Source of the DNA: Phoronis australis | Lineage: Eukaryota; Phoronida; Phoronidae | Reading direction: 5' to 3' | Length of the DNA: 64,000 bases | NCBI GenBank assembly: GCA_002633005.1 | Contig: NMRA01000144.1 | Span: 778,485-842,484, forward strand | Shown here: one piece after another, positions 9,847 to 21,800 of the stretch | Layout: every line of letters starts with the position of its first letter | Numbering within the stretch: the stretch's first letter is position 1 | Position numbers and translations under genes: made by a program | The notes under the pieces: generated by a model | What the model saw: the letters and a program-made list of their open reading frames with translations, nothing else | Databases searched by the model: none | What the model was told of the DNA's origin: nothing

Positions 9847-12800
9847 CTGCAGATTACTATAATATTTGACAAGAGCAACGCAGAGCGTTGAAATGCGCCC
9901 ACAATTGCACCGCATACGGTATCCTTCTAGGGTTGTTTATTGGTACCATAAAGTGGCCAGTAGAGGGCATATATGTAGTATGTTGTACTTTGCAAAATGG
10001 AAAGGCATGGTCATTGTCTCCTCAATAGGCTAGGGGCAAAATGTGAGTGATCTTCATAATACAAGCACATCCTATACACCAGTTGCTTAAAGCACCACAG
10101 AAACATAGAATTAAAAACAAATTTACCAACATACGAGATTAGCACAGCATTTGAATGCCAGAAACTAATTTCTACTTGGAACTTTTCGTTCATAGTCACG
10201 AAGTAACACAAAGTATACACCTGAAGACCTATGAAAATACAGAGGTCAATGTAAAATACTAAAATTGCCACTAGAGGCATACCGGTAGTCAGAATCATCC
10301 TAAAGTCGTCATCATCCGTTGTCAACATCACATAAATACACTTGTTAAATTTAGTAAAGATCCTGCAAACGGTTTGGGAGATACAGCCATGGGNNNNNNN
10401 NNNNNNNNNNNNNNNNNNNNNNNNNNNNNNNNNNNNNNNNNNNNNNNNNNNNNNNNNNNNNNNNNNNNNNNNNNNNNNNNNNNNNNNNNNNNNNNNNNNN
10501 NNNNNNNNNNNNNNNNNNNNNNNNNNNNNNNNNNNNNNNNNNNNNNNNNNNNNNNNNNNNNNNNNNNNNNNNNNNNNNNNNNNNNNNNNNNNNNNNNNNN
10601 NNNNNNNNNNNNNNNNNNNNNNNNNNNNNNNNNNNNNNNNNNNNNNNNNNNNNNNNNNNNNNNNNNNNNNNNNNNNNNNNNNNNNNNNNNNNNNNNNNNN
10701 NNNNNNNNNNNNNNNNNNNNNNNNNNNNNNNNNNNNNNNNNNNNNNNNNNNNNNNNNNNNNNNNNNNNNNNNNNNNNNNNNNNNNNNNNNNNNNNNNNNN
10801 NNNNNNNNNNNNNNNNNNNNNNNNNNNNNNNNNNNNNNNNNNNNNNNNNNNNNNNNNNNNNNNNNNNNNNNNNNNNNNNNNNNNNNNNNNNNNNNNNNNN
10901 NNNNNNNNNNNNNNNNNNNNNNNNNNNNNNNNNNNNNNNNNNNNNNNNNNNNNNNNNNNNNNNNNNNNNNNNNNNNNNNNNNNNNNNNNNNNNNNNNNNN
11001 NNNNNNNNNNNCTTTGAGAGGTTTGGTTGATAGAGGGGTGGACGCACAAAAACAGACTCGAAAACACTAAAAATGGCCACTAGGTGGCGCAAACTATGTC
11101 GAATCCATCTGAAAATGGCAGGATAGCGTCATCTCACCAATAGGTGCCTACATACCAAATTTCATGAAAATCCGTTCAGGACTTTTGAAGATACAAAGGT
11201 ATGCGTAAAAAACTAAAATTGCCACTAGGGGACACACCGGTAGTCGGATCCGTCCGAAAGTTCGCACATGCCGTCCCATTCATGAATGGAACATATGTGC
11301 CAAATTTCATGAACGTATGTCAAAGGGTTTTGGAGATAAAGCAGCGGACGCCGGACGCCGAACGGACGCCGCCCGGACGGACGGAGATGACGGCATAATG
11401 CGTCCACATATAAATATGTGGGCGCATAAAAATCAAGTAGCCCACAGTCTAAAATACATTATTTCGAAAATCAGTGACTGTTTTACTAAGGTGTAACATT
11501 GACCATTTTACAATTTAAGTGAAACTAGAAATTACTGCCAAGCAGTCTCTTGTGAAATACAATAAATTTTTTCTAAATAATTTTGGATGTGCAAACTAAA
11601 AGGGGGGTTATGATAGACGTGCCACTTAAGCGCTTACATAGCCTTTACAATATGAACTGTCATCCCCATAAATTTAACCCATTGCAACAAAAATATGACT
11701 AAATGTACTTACCCAAGTCTCCACATGCCAGTTTCTTCTCAATAGGTGGTATCTCGGTGTAGTTGAAACCTTTGAGCACAGCAATCTGCTGGCGAGTCAG
11801 AGGGTGGTCCCACATGTATGTGTTCATGGCGGGAGCGAACAACAGGGGGCGCTGCAGGTCCCATGCCCTCACAACACACGTCTGGAGAATAAAATGAAAT
11901 TGTCTGCATGTGGAATAATAAAAGTATGTTACAATGCTAACTACAAACCATGTTCTGAGGTTAAAAACATCAACTTTCTTCTCAAGCATACTTGCGCTTT
12001 CAAACCAATGTCATTGTGTTCTGGTCGTCTGCTTGAATTGAAATTGGTTTTGTACAATAATAGAACGTAAGGAATTCCTCTCGCAGTAATACTGCTTTGA
12101 CAGCTCAAACTAAACCACAATGACAAGCAACATTAATGAGTCTGATCTGAAGCAATGACAAAGTGTCAGTTCTTTTGAATCATAGAAACCATTGAAATTT
12201 GCCTACTGATATTTTCTGAAAGCAAAAAAGATCAGGAAATATCAAAATATGCTTTATGTTTGTGTACCATTATTATTATTACATTAACACCCTTTTTAAC
12301 TCAAATTTTCAAAGCAAAATAACCCCTTGGTCCATTTTTAAAGAAATATTTTTTAAATGAAAACTCCAAAAGTTACCTCAGAAATGATGCTAGGAATTCT
12401 CAATTAGTCTTTTAGTTTGGTTTCTGTGGCAAATTAACTCGCAAAACAAAAGGTATTTATGTAAAAAAAATAACAGTTGTGTTCATCTTTGTTACATTAC
12501 GCAAAAAAACTGGGCCTCTGTATCGAAAATACTACCAGCGGTTTTCAGAATGATGAATAAATAATAATTATTAAGTTTGGAAAGTACCAGCAAAATCCAC
12601 CAAATCGTTTTCAAGAACTCGTGTTCCTAAGTTCAAATTAAGCTGATTGCCGAAGCCGAGAAACAGCCGATTAAGTAGGGACGTGGAAATGTCAAGCTCT
12701 TTAAATTGGTTAATCATTCAGTGAAAACTTGCTTTCCGTCAATATAACCTATACTCCCCGAAGCCGTATTCATTATTTCAACATTCACACGCAATGTCAA

Positions 12801-15800
12801 CTGAATTTGCAGTGCGTAATTAAGTTAATTAAATATCACAAAAACATTTAATTAGCCAAATCGATATCCAATGTATCAAGTCCAAATAGGTCATGGGTGG
12901 AGCCAACATATTGAGATGGTGAAGCTGGTGCCTTGTGGTCCACTTTAAAGTAGGTGAACAGTTCAATGTTATACACACCACGCGCCAGGAGACTGATATG
13001 AAACCCAAGAATGAAATGTATACAGAAATCGTCATGAGCATGAGAACGAAACGCCAAAATGTCAAATGACCTATCAAATTATGGATATCTCAAACCTTAT
13101 TCACTAAAAATTGGCCACTTTTACAATAATTCACGTGTCTAGTAAAATATCTTATCTCCATTTGCGGTTAACTTCAAATACAAAATATATACCATGTAGC
13201 GAGAAAAAAAGATTTAGCAGAACCACCTTGGAATTGCACAACCACATGGATATTTGTTTACTACTCATCCGAGATCAAAGGTTAGAGGGTAGTCACTCAA
13301 ATCAAATCTCCCATCAGGTACAGAGCAGCTACTATGTACCCTCAGTCTTTTCATTCACCGAGTCGCCATAATATTGAGTCAATGAGGTGTTCATATAGAA
13401 CGGTGCCATGGTAAACAAAGACAAAACGTAGTTTTGTTCCTGAGGAAGTTGCCCATCTACATGCATACGACCATTGAGAACGAATGCTACGAGTCGCCTC
13501 AAGCCGCTGTAGTCACAATCACAGCAGTTGCGAAAAGAAATAAATATTCACCCAAATTTCTTAATTCAAATGAAGTAATTTGATATTTAGATGCTTCAAT
13601 CTCATGCTAACAATGTGCTTTAACCACCGACTCAATTTCTGTTATCTATTTCTTACTTGGTTTCCTATCAGTCTCCAGGCGCATGATGTGTTTTAGTAAT
13701 GAAATGTTGACCTATTTTTAAGTAGGTCAAACAATAGTAGCAATTGATCACACCTCTTGGCTGGGGACAGTATCTTTTAATAATAACTAAGTTAATTTCG
13801 CACTGCAAACTCAGTTGACATTGCAAGTGAGTAATTAATAGTCTAGCAACAGAATTGCCTCAAGAGCAATAACAAGGAAATTTTTTAGACCTACTAAGCA
13901 CATGTCAACTTTGTATTAGCCATGCTGCATTGAAAATAAGTACCTGGAAAAAACAACAATCCCATGGCTTGGAAAGTACAGTAACACAAAAAGAGCAACG
14001 AAGAGTGTAAATATACCCCACTGTGTGCATCACAAATGGTGAACATGAAGTGGTGCTCATTTTCAAATATTTCCATGGTAGTCAAATCCATTTGAAAATC
14101 AACATCAGCTGTGTTCTTGTCATTAGGAACGTGCACCAAGTCAAATTTGTGATGATCCATGGAAAAATGATATTAAGGCAGTCACAATGACAGTTTGCCA
14201 CTAGGGGGCACCACAGAAGTCCCATCAGTCCAAACATAACATTAGCTGCTTTTTATACACCCACATATGTACAGGTAGGCACATAAAACTGGCACATTAC
14301 AAAATATATCGGACACAGACGTAGAGACCACCGTATCATAACACAAATTTATTTAACTCGAGTGACAGTAGTTAGTCATTTGAGCTGTCAGTCTACTTAA
14401 CTACTTTAATTGATATTGTGAAGTTACGGTTACATGACTTTGTACAACTTCGTTCAACAAAGTGTTCGCCAATTTTTGCATGATGCTACCATGAATTTTG
14501 CCACAAGCTTGTTCAAGGAGAATGCCACCCGATTTAATTAGTCTTTTTTACCGTCTTAATCGGTCTATATCCACTTCTCCTCGCATACGGTCGACCTTAC
14601 CTTGCCAAGAGGTGTCGCGTTAACCTGTGAGGAAGGTGAGAAACGACGCTAGCGACGTCAGTGGTTCATATGCAGAGTGAATGCCGCTATATTTCGGGGT
14701 GCATCTTTCCCGCTTGTTCGAACTAAGCAGCTGCGAGGAAAGCGTGTATATCGTTTTTTTTTTTTACTTCCTCGAGAGTCAGAAATGCTTAGGAAGTGGA
14801 TCATGGTAGTGAAGAATGAAATGTACGCTGTAAATAGCAAGTATGAGGCCGTGAAACATCTCCGTGTCTGTGGCCTGCAGACATGGACATCGACAATGCC
14901 TGACGAATGCCGGCTGGCTTACCAAATAACTCCATACGTTCCGTTGTCTGAGCTTGTTCACGGGGTCTCTCTAGTATTTCTTCATCACTGTATTCCTGTT
15001 CGAATTGATAGCCTGTAAAACTTAACGATCCACCTTCGAAGTCGGGACTGATGAGCTTTAGCTCGTCCTAAGCCGGGATTGCGAGTTGCCATGTTGGCGT
15101 TTATTACTGAGCGTTCTGTTTCAAAATGAATTATTCTCACCCTAACAAATACTTACATAAAACTGAAACAAAGTCTGTCTCATTAGATGCAATTTGTAAT
15201 GCCTTTGGAGTGTTCGTGAGTACAAATGATTTGAGAAGCCAGCAATGAATAAATCACTGCGTTACCGGCTTTATGTGCAATAAAACTAATTGACGGGACA
15301 CCAAGGCCGTGTGAGCTCATGCTAATTTAGTGGTTGCTGGCAGAAACTGTTGTGAAACAACTCGATTTCAATCCCACGGCCAGGTGTTAGGGGAATTTTT
15401 ATTTACATTTACATTACTCAAATAATGATTGACAACGTACAACTTCTGCCCTGATGGTGCTGTGGCCAAAGCGGAACCTGAATTCGCGGCCCCCGACGAG
15501 TAAGTAGATTTGCTGTTTCGTGGCTAATTCACCATCATAATCAGGTGCACATTACTTTGGCTCACTAGTATAGTATTTTCTTGACTGGAAGTTTAGTTTC
15601 CACTGAACTTCGGCTGGTTTATGTTTGTGATGTCTGATCAGTTTCCGAGCCACTGGCCGGGATAACAAGTCAATCCGGCCGGCCGCGACGGGCCTGATCG
15701 GGCTCCGAGCTACTCACTGGCCAGGATAACAAGCGTTTTGTGTTTAGAACTCAAAAGATCACAAGTCTAAACAACACAGATCTAGGTTCTCCAGTCTGTA

Positions 15801-18800
15801 TCTCACGGAAAATACTTCGGAATTATCTCCGAACAGACCCCAAGCTCCTGCTACGTGACCTTATTGGCCTGCCGAACTTTGTAGGCTACGGTGTGTCCAA
15901 ATACCAATAAATACGTGAGAGCGAAATAAAACAACACGTTTTTGTAAGAACTCGGTGTATTTTTAAGGGTTTTATATTGAAGTTTGATGATTTATTGGTG
16001 TTAAACGATGACTTCAAGCGATAAGCCGACACCAGTAACCCGTGTTGTGAACTGCCGAACAGATTGCGTGTGAAACCGATGACGTCATTGGATAATTTCA
16101 ACACCTCCATCTGCCTTCAGGTGTCAGGTAATGCAACTGTACGTGTCGTTATGGGGTAGAACTACTGGATCTAAATTGATACAAATTAGGTTGTTTTTTT
16201 GGGTAACATGCTCCTTTAAACGTGCTTCCCACCCAATCCAACTGTATTTTTTCCTATCAGAATTTAGGTTCTAGAAACGTTTTTCTCAAGCCTAAAACCA
16301 TGCAGACGTATACATCGAAGGTTTAAATTCCTTATCTCCACTGAGACTGTTCACAACTGACTTCTCTGCAAACCGTATTTGAACGTTCAATCACCAAAAT
16401 TATAACTTTTTTACCAGCAATAAAAGCCTTGGCCACATTTGATTGCTGAAACTTGGAACATCACTAGCATACAGGAAAAACACCATCATGTCAATCTTAC
16501 CTTGAATTCAAAATCAATCATAAAACATTTTCTCACAATGTTATGACCTCACAGCTCCGACATTAGATGAAGTTTGACTAGCTTATCAGCCAAGCACGAG
16601 GCTGTATGCAGATGCCACGTTGCTATCATTGAAAGATGCTTTGACATTATGCAGCAATCATAAATGCGCATGCATGAACCTGTGTAGTTGAGTATTGCTA
16701 GAGCTTCACATTTCTAAAATTTTTTCATAATTTTCAAACCGCTCCTGGAGTTTAAAGACATCGGAGTATCATCGGACTGGCCTGCGTCACTGGGTGAGAA
16801 ATGATTTTATTTCGTATACTACAACTGATAAACTCAATGGCCTGTATCCCGAATGAGACGGCATCTGTGACTAGTGATACACCGATGGACTTCAGTCCAC
16901 TGCATGAACTGAGGTCTGCCAAGGGTATAATTCTAGCCCACCTCAACGTACGCAGTCTTTTATCAAAAATCGAAGACATTTGCTTACTACTCCACGACAA
17001 GTCTATCGATGTCCTGTGTTTTAGCGAAATATGGCTAAATTGTTCGATCTCCGACGGTGAAATATCAATTGACGACTATAACCTGTGCAGAAAAGATCGG
17101 ACTGAAAGACATGGGGAGTGGCCCTTTTCATCAGAGACAGCTACAATTTCAGTGGAAGACCCGACAAGTCCCGGCATGCATTGGAACATCCTCTCTGGTA
17201 ACTGCCATTTTAATGAAGCACCTACAGAGTTTTCTTTACTTTTTATTCATCGCCAGCGTCATCATCGAGATGACATCTCTATCTGCATCAACACACAAGA
17301 ACTTGGTTTCACGCCAGTAAGTCCATTTCGAAAGCTTTCTTGCATGCCTAGGGTTGTATGTTTGAGAATCATAAAGGTAGTTTGTGTTCTTCTCAGTCCA
17401 ACTGCTCTTCCACACATCATCTATTTCACACAAATGTTGAAGACACAGTCGGGAATGCTTACAACATTGACCCCTTTTTAAAAAGTATATTAAAAAATGT
17501 CTGTTGACACAAAGCACTAACCTACCAGTAGATTATCACACATTCCGTTGGCCATTTTGGCCAGTGTGTTGGCATCTAGAGGGGCAATGACCAAAACATC
17601 CGCCCACCGACGCAGCTCAATATGCAACACAGGATCAGGTATCTTCTTCCAACTCTGTGAACACCAAACGTAAACATCACATACCTTTCAACAACTGCAC
17701 AATGTTCTTCCACATTACTAGACTCCCAATTAACCAAAACATTCACTAATATTCCCTAATATTAAATAGTTTGCTTTATTCTAGTCAGCTTCTTTTAACA
17801 AGCTTCCAGTCCAATGTCCTTTTCACAGGGGGATAATCACACATACTCCAGGCTCACAACTAAAGACTGTTCTGTTGGCACATTGTATTTCTATGTCAAA
17901 CCTTGTTTTGCTTTGAAATTGAGTTAGTCAGGCGAAATAATAAAGAGGATTACATTTCAACAATTGTACTGTCCATGGTGGAACTCATAGGCAGTATTTC
18001 TGCCTCTGAACCATCTCAAACTTGTTTTAATTTTGTTTGAAGTAAAAATTGTAAAGCCTCAAAAAGTATGACACAATCTGACTCAGGATAACTTCTGCTA
18101 ATAACAAAAATCTCATATTCAAAACACACTGTGCCTTAAATGAAATGAGTCCTGACTTTTGTGATCTCACATAACCTTTGGCCTTTACCTGCCATTCGTC
18201 AATATCTCTGTGAACTTTTACAGGTAGTGCATCAGGGTTGAAAAAGTGAGTCGCATGCTCAGTGGTGATAACTTGTATATTAACCTGTAATAGGCAAGAA
18301 ACATTAAATGAGATAAGCCAATCACAAACAGCAATAAGGTCCTGTGGGTGGCTCCACACACACACTCACATTTCGCTGCATGGATGCATTAAAATCAAAA
18401 TCGTGCGGAAATTTGAAAAACACAAAATGCCATGATATGCACAACGCCACCTCGCAGGCATTCCTTTTTGAACGTTGGGCCAAAATCCAATCTGAAATTG
18501 ACGACAAGTAGCACACAGAAGAGCATTTACACGCAAGTGAAAACCAAGAACAAGACACCACTTAAGGAAATATAGCTGAAAAGCACCGCACTAACAATAT
18601 GCACTATTATAGCACTTCTCAAGCATAGTTTTTGAAAGTTTGGTCGGAATACCTTTTCACATGAAGCAGTTGCTCTCAGAAGAGCATTGCTGTACATGAA
18701 AGTCTGAAATTAAAGGCGAAGGCAACCTTTTTCCATGTCATTTTGAGCTAAAATAAGGTGGGTTGGTTATCCTAGACACATTTTCCACTTAATTACAGCT

Positions 18801-21800
18801 TTTCGTAATTTTATTAATTACTCGTGTGCTGTTTTTCAACAATTGTCGCCACCACTTTCCATCGGCGAGTATTCTGCGGCAAAATAGGGTAGTAGAGAAC
18901 TCAACTACGTTGGATTTAGGGATTGTTTAGTGTGTTGTAAGCTGAAAATGGCTGAAGTCTGTGACCCGTATCACAGTGACAGTAGTGTGACTGACGGAGA
19001 CCTTGTTCACAGCAGTGGTGACGAGGAATTTTTTCACGGACATTCAGTGGGTGGGTACATGTTTGAGCCAGAGTATAACGAGGCAGAGTACGCACTGGCA
19101 CAGGCAGCTGTTGAGAGAAATGAGGCGGCTACTGAGGACAGACGTGGTGACACATCTTGGTGCAAATGCACTGTGTGCGTTGTTATGCCTACCTCAATGG
19201 AATGCTTGTGCTGTTCAGAGTTCGACGAGGCCAAGTCACTACTGGACATGGTTAAGTGGACCTTCGGCATACCACAGACAGAGGAACAACTGTCTCACTT
19301 GCCATAGTGTCCCGTGACACACTCCCACTGGATGGTGACCTGAGCACCCAAACTGCTTACATCGTGTCGTGTGACTCCCTCGCCACACACCTGGCACCTT
19401 CTAAATAGACAAGTCCACAATAAACTTATCAAAGTTTGGCTCATCGATCTGTTCTCTGAACGACAAACTGTCCTCTTCACTGGGTGTCGAACTGGGCCTG
19501 TAATCACTCCCACTACTCAATATCGCTGCAGAGCTGCTTAGAGGCTCTGGGCTGGAGAAAACAGCACAGGGCGAATCACCACTGGTTCCAGGAATTGCAC
19601 GCTCTGGGGTACGTTCGGAAGCACGGGTGACAGTAGATGAAGTGCCTCCACTGGCTCCAGTCACTGTACTGGCCACAGCTCGCGAGGCTTCTCGCTTCAA
19701 AAACGCACTTCTCGGGGGTGGCGACGGGGCACTGCCGGGAATCAACACAAACGGAATGGCATCCTTCTTCAGGCGTTGTTTCGCAGGGACCTTCATCAGT
19801 TCAGCGTAAAAATCCCTTTCGTAACTGGAGGGCAGAAAGTGCTTGCCACACACACGGTAATTCTCCACTGCTTTGTACGTTGCGTGGACGGGTAACGCTG
19901 CGTTCTTCACACGAACGAGCGAAGTACGGCGAAGTGTGTCATCCATCGGAAAGCGATGCAAAAGTACTCCCAAAGCGCGCGTGAGCCGATAATACATTCC
20001 GGTACGCAGCAACAGTGTGGCATGTTGACTGACTAGTAAATGAAAGCAAACGACGATGGAACTTAACACAACCGAGGTAGAACAATGACTGACTCGGCAG
20101 CTCTCAGTCAGACTACATGAAAAGAAATTGGCGCGAAATGCTTGCCTCCTAAAACGTCACTTCCTCAGTAGCAGATGAGTAATTAATAACATTACGAAAA
20201 GCTGTAATTAAGTGGAAAATATGTCTAGGATAACCAACCAACCTTATTTTAGCTCAAAATGACATGGAAAAAGGTTGCCTTCGCCTTTAAGAAGTGGGCC
20301 AATATTCCAGAAAATAGACAAACCGTAAAATGATGATAATATACCCAAAATCACTTTGTAAGGTACTGGTCTGAACGTTTGTTTGAAATCCCCTATGAAA
20401 TGTTGGACAATTAGGAGTTTCACAAATAACAGCTTTCCACAAGGTTGCGTTCTAGTATGTGTCATAATAAAATATTGCAATTGGCTTCATTTCATTGCAA
20501 TTTTTTAGTATTCTACTACCAGCAAACTCAATTTCAGAACAAAAATTGCTATTGCGAAACTACCATCATCTTCCGAGAGATGTCACAATAAATTAGGAAA
20601 TGATGCATATGAATGACGTGACACGAGCGCACTGTTTTCAAAACAACGATACACTTTTGCTTTGTTACAAAGGGCAGAAAATTATGCAAGAAAATGACAT
20701 TTATTAGATAGTCTTTCACTTAAACCACTGCAACCGGAAAGGTGAGTGTCGGTTGACTCCCAGAATTTGCATGCACTGCCGCCGGCCGTTAACATGTTGA
20801 TTAAGTTTCACGACGAGGTGATAAGTGGAACTAGCCAGGCTATGTGAAATTTCGGAGTCTAACGGAGCTCAACACACAGTGGTTTCTGGCGGTATTTAGA
20901 CGATAGTTTTCATACAGCTAGCTGGCATACTTTTTGGAAAGTTTAGTCAAAATCTCCTACAGGAGGAGATAATTTACAAGTAAATTAATTTTAGTGGTTC
21001 CGAAGGACTGTTAAGCACTTTTCTATTTGTAATTCTTTTCAATATATAAGTGGAGTAAACGGGTCCCTCTTCAAAATGGCTGCCGGGAATCAGTTTACAC
21101 TGAATAACGGACAATGTCATTACTCAGTGAAAACTGGTGCCCGGCAGCCATTTTCAAGAGGACCCATGACAACGGAAATAATCATGGTGTTGCAAGCAAA
21201 GTTTTTATCATTTCATACAATTTCTAAACCTGTTTCGCTCTTGTCCACTGTTTTACTACATGTCATGCGGAACACATTTTCTGCTTATTTTGCAAGTTGG
21301 TTCAAAGCCCAGACATAGCAGGAGAGTGCAAACAAAAGTAAGAAAAGATAAGAATTTGAAAAAATCTAAGAGAAAAGCTTGTAGTGTATGAAGGACCTAT
21401 AGGAGCTTCACCATCTCTAAGCCAAGGTTGAACTCGAGACGGTGGTCATGTTGCACCCCAAACTCATGCCTGTGTCAAACTGATTTGGCGCTGGTTAGTG
21501 AGCCAAACTGATGCTAGACAGTGACCACTGTCTCTAGCTGGCTCAGTAGAGACCATGTAGCTGCTATAGGGGGGCACTAATCCGATATAATGGACCCTAA
21601 CTTATTCCAAATAAATCCACTAAATATAGGTCTAAATGAATGATTTTGGCATCGTTGCATTCCTCAGACATCTGGCTATTCATACAAATCCTTTTCACGA
21701 GCCTCAATTACTAAAGTCTATAACTACGCTATTCCGAACTCGGTCCACTTTAGCCACACGAATCGTGAAATCGGCAGTCATTTCAGGGAACTTACTATAT

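Larger units (their letters stand above)
11882..17525. other. PPCDC intron 3, mostly non-coding
   Basis: An AT-rich intron between exons 3 and 4. It holds unidentified minus-strand open frames (12849-14160), a short relic of the 1.5-kb repeat family near 14195-14290 (CCACTAGGGGGCACC and an ACACCCACATATGTAC palindrome), a THAP cassette relic (14640-15130), a small imperfect tandem duplication around 15640-15735, and a LINE endonuclease fragment (16801-17130). The rest shows nothing recognisable. Confidence 0.6.
18714..20286. mobile_element. TTAA-flanked TIR element with facing P2X7-tail-like and THAP ORFs (copy B)
   Basis: The element is 1573 bp, bounded by TTAA on both sides (18710-18713 and 20287-20290). 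Its terminal inverted repeats are 117 bp (18714-18830 and 20170-20286), begin AGGCGAAGGCAACC and have few mismatches. Inside, an ORF for an acidic, cysteine-cluster protein (plus strand, 18948-19307) faces a THAP-domain ORF (minus strand, 19997-19320). The ORFs meet at about 19310, where both stop mid-domain, so the middle of a larger parent seems to be deleted. No transposase catalytic domain remains. TTAA duplications are typical of piggyBac and a few other DNA transposons; the termini are not classic piggyBac. Confidence 0.85.

Noticed and set aside
10328-11092. Long open frames across the N run
   Set aside because: They consist almost wholly of unknown residues from 618 Ns and repeat sequence.
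15300-15420. Possible tRNA-like box B (CGATTTCAATCCC) in PPCDC intron 3
   Set aside because: It departs from the B-box consensus and no A box or foldable cloverleaf was found.
19401-20069. Non-ATG start of the THAP frame at 20069
   Set aside because: The first codon there is GTG and the extra residues are not THAP-like; the first ATG is at 19997, and the upstream part lies near the terminal repeat.
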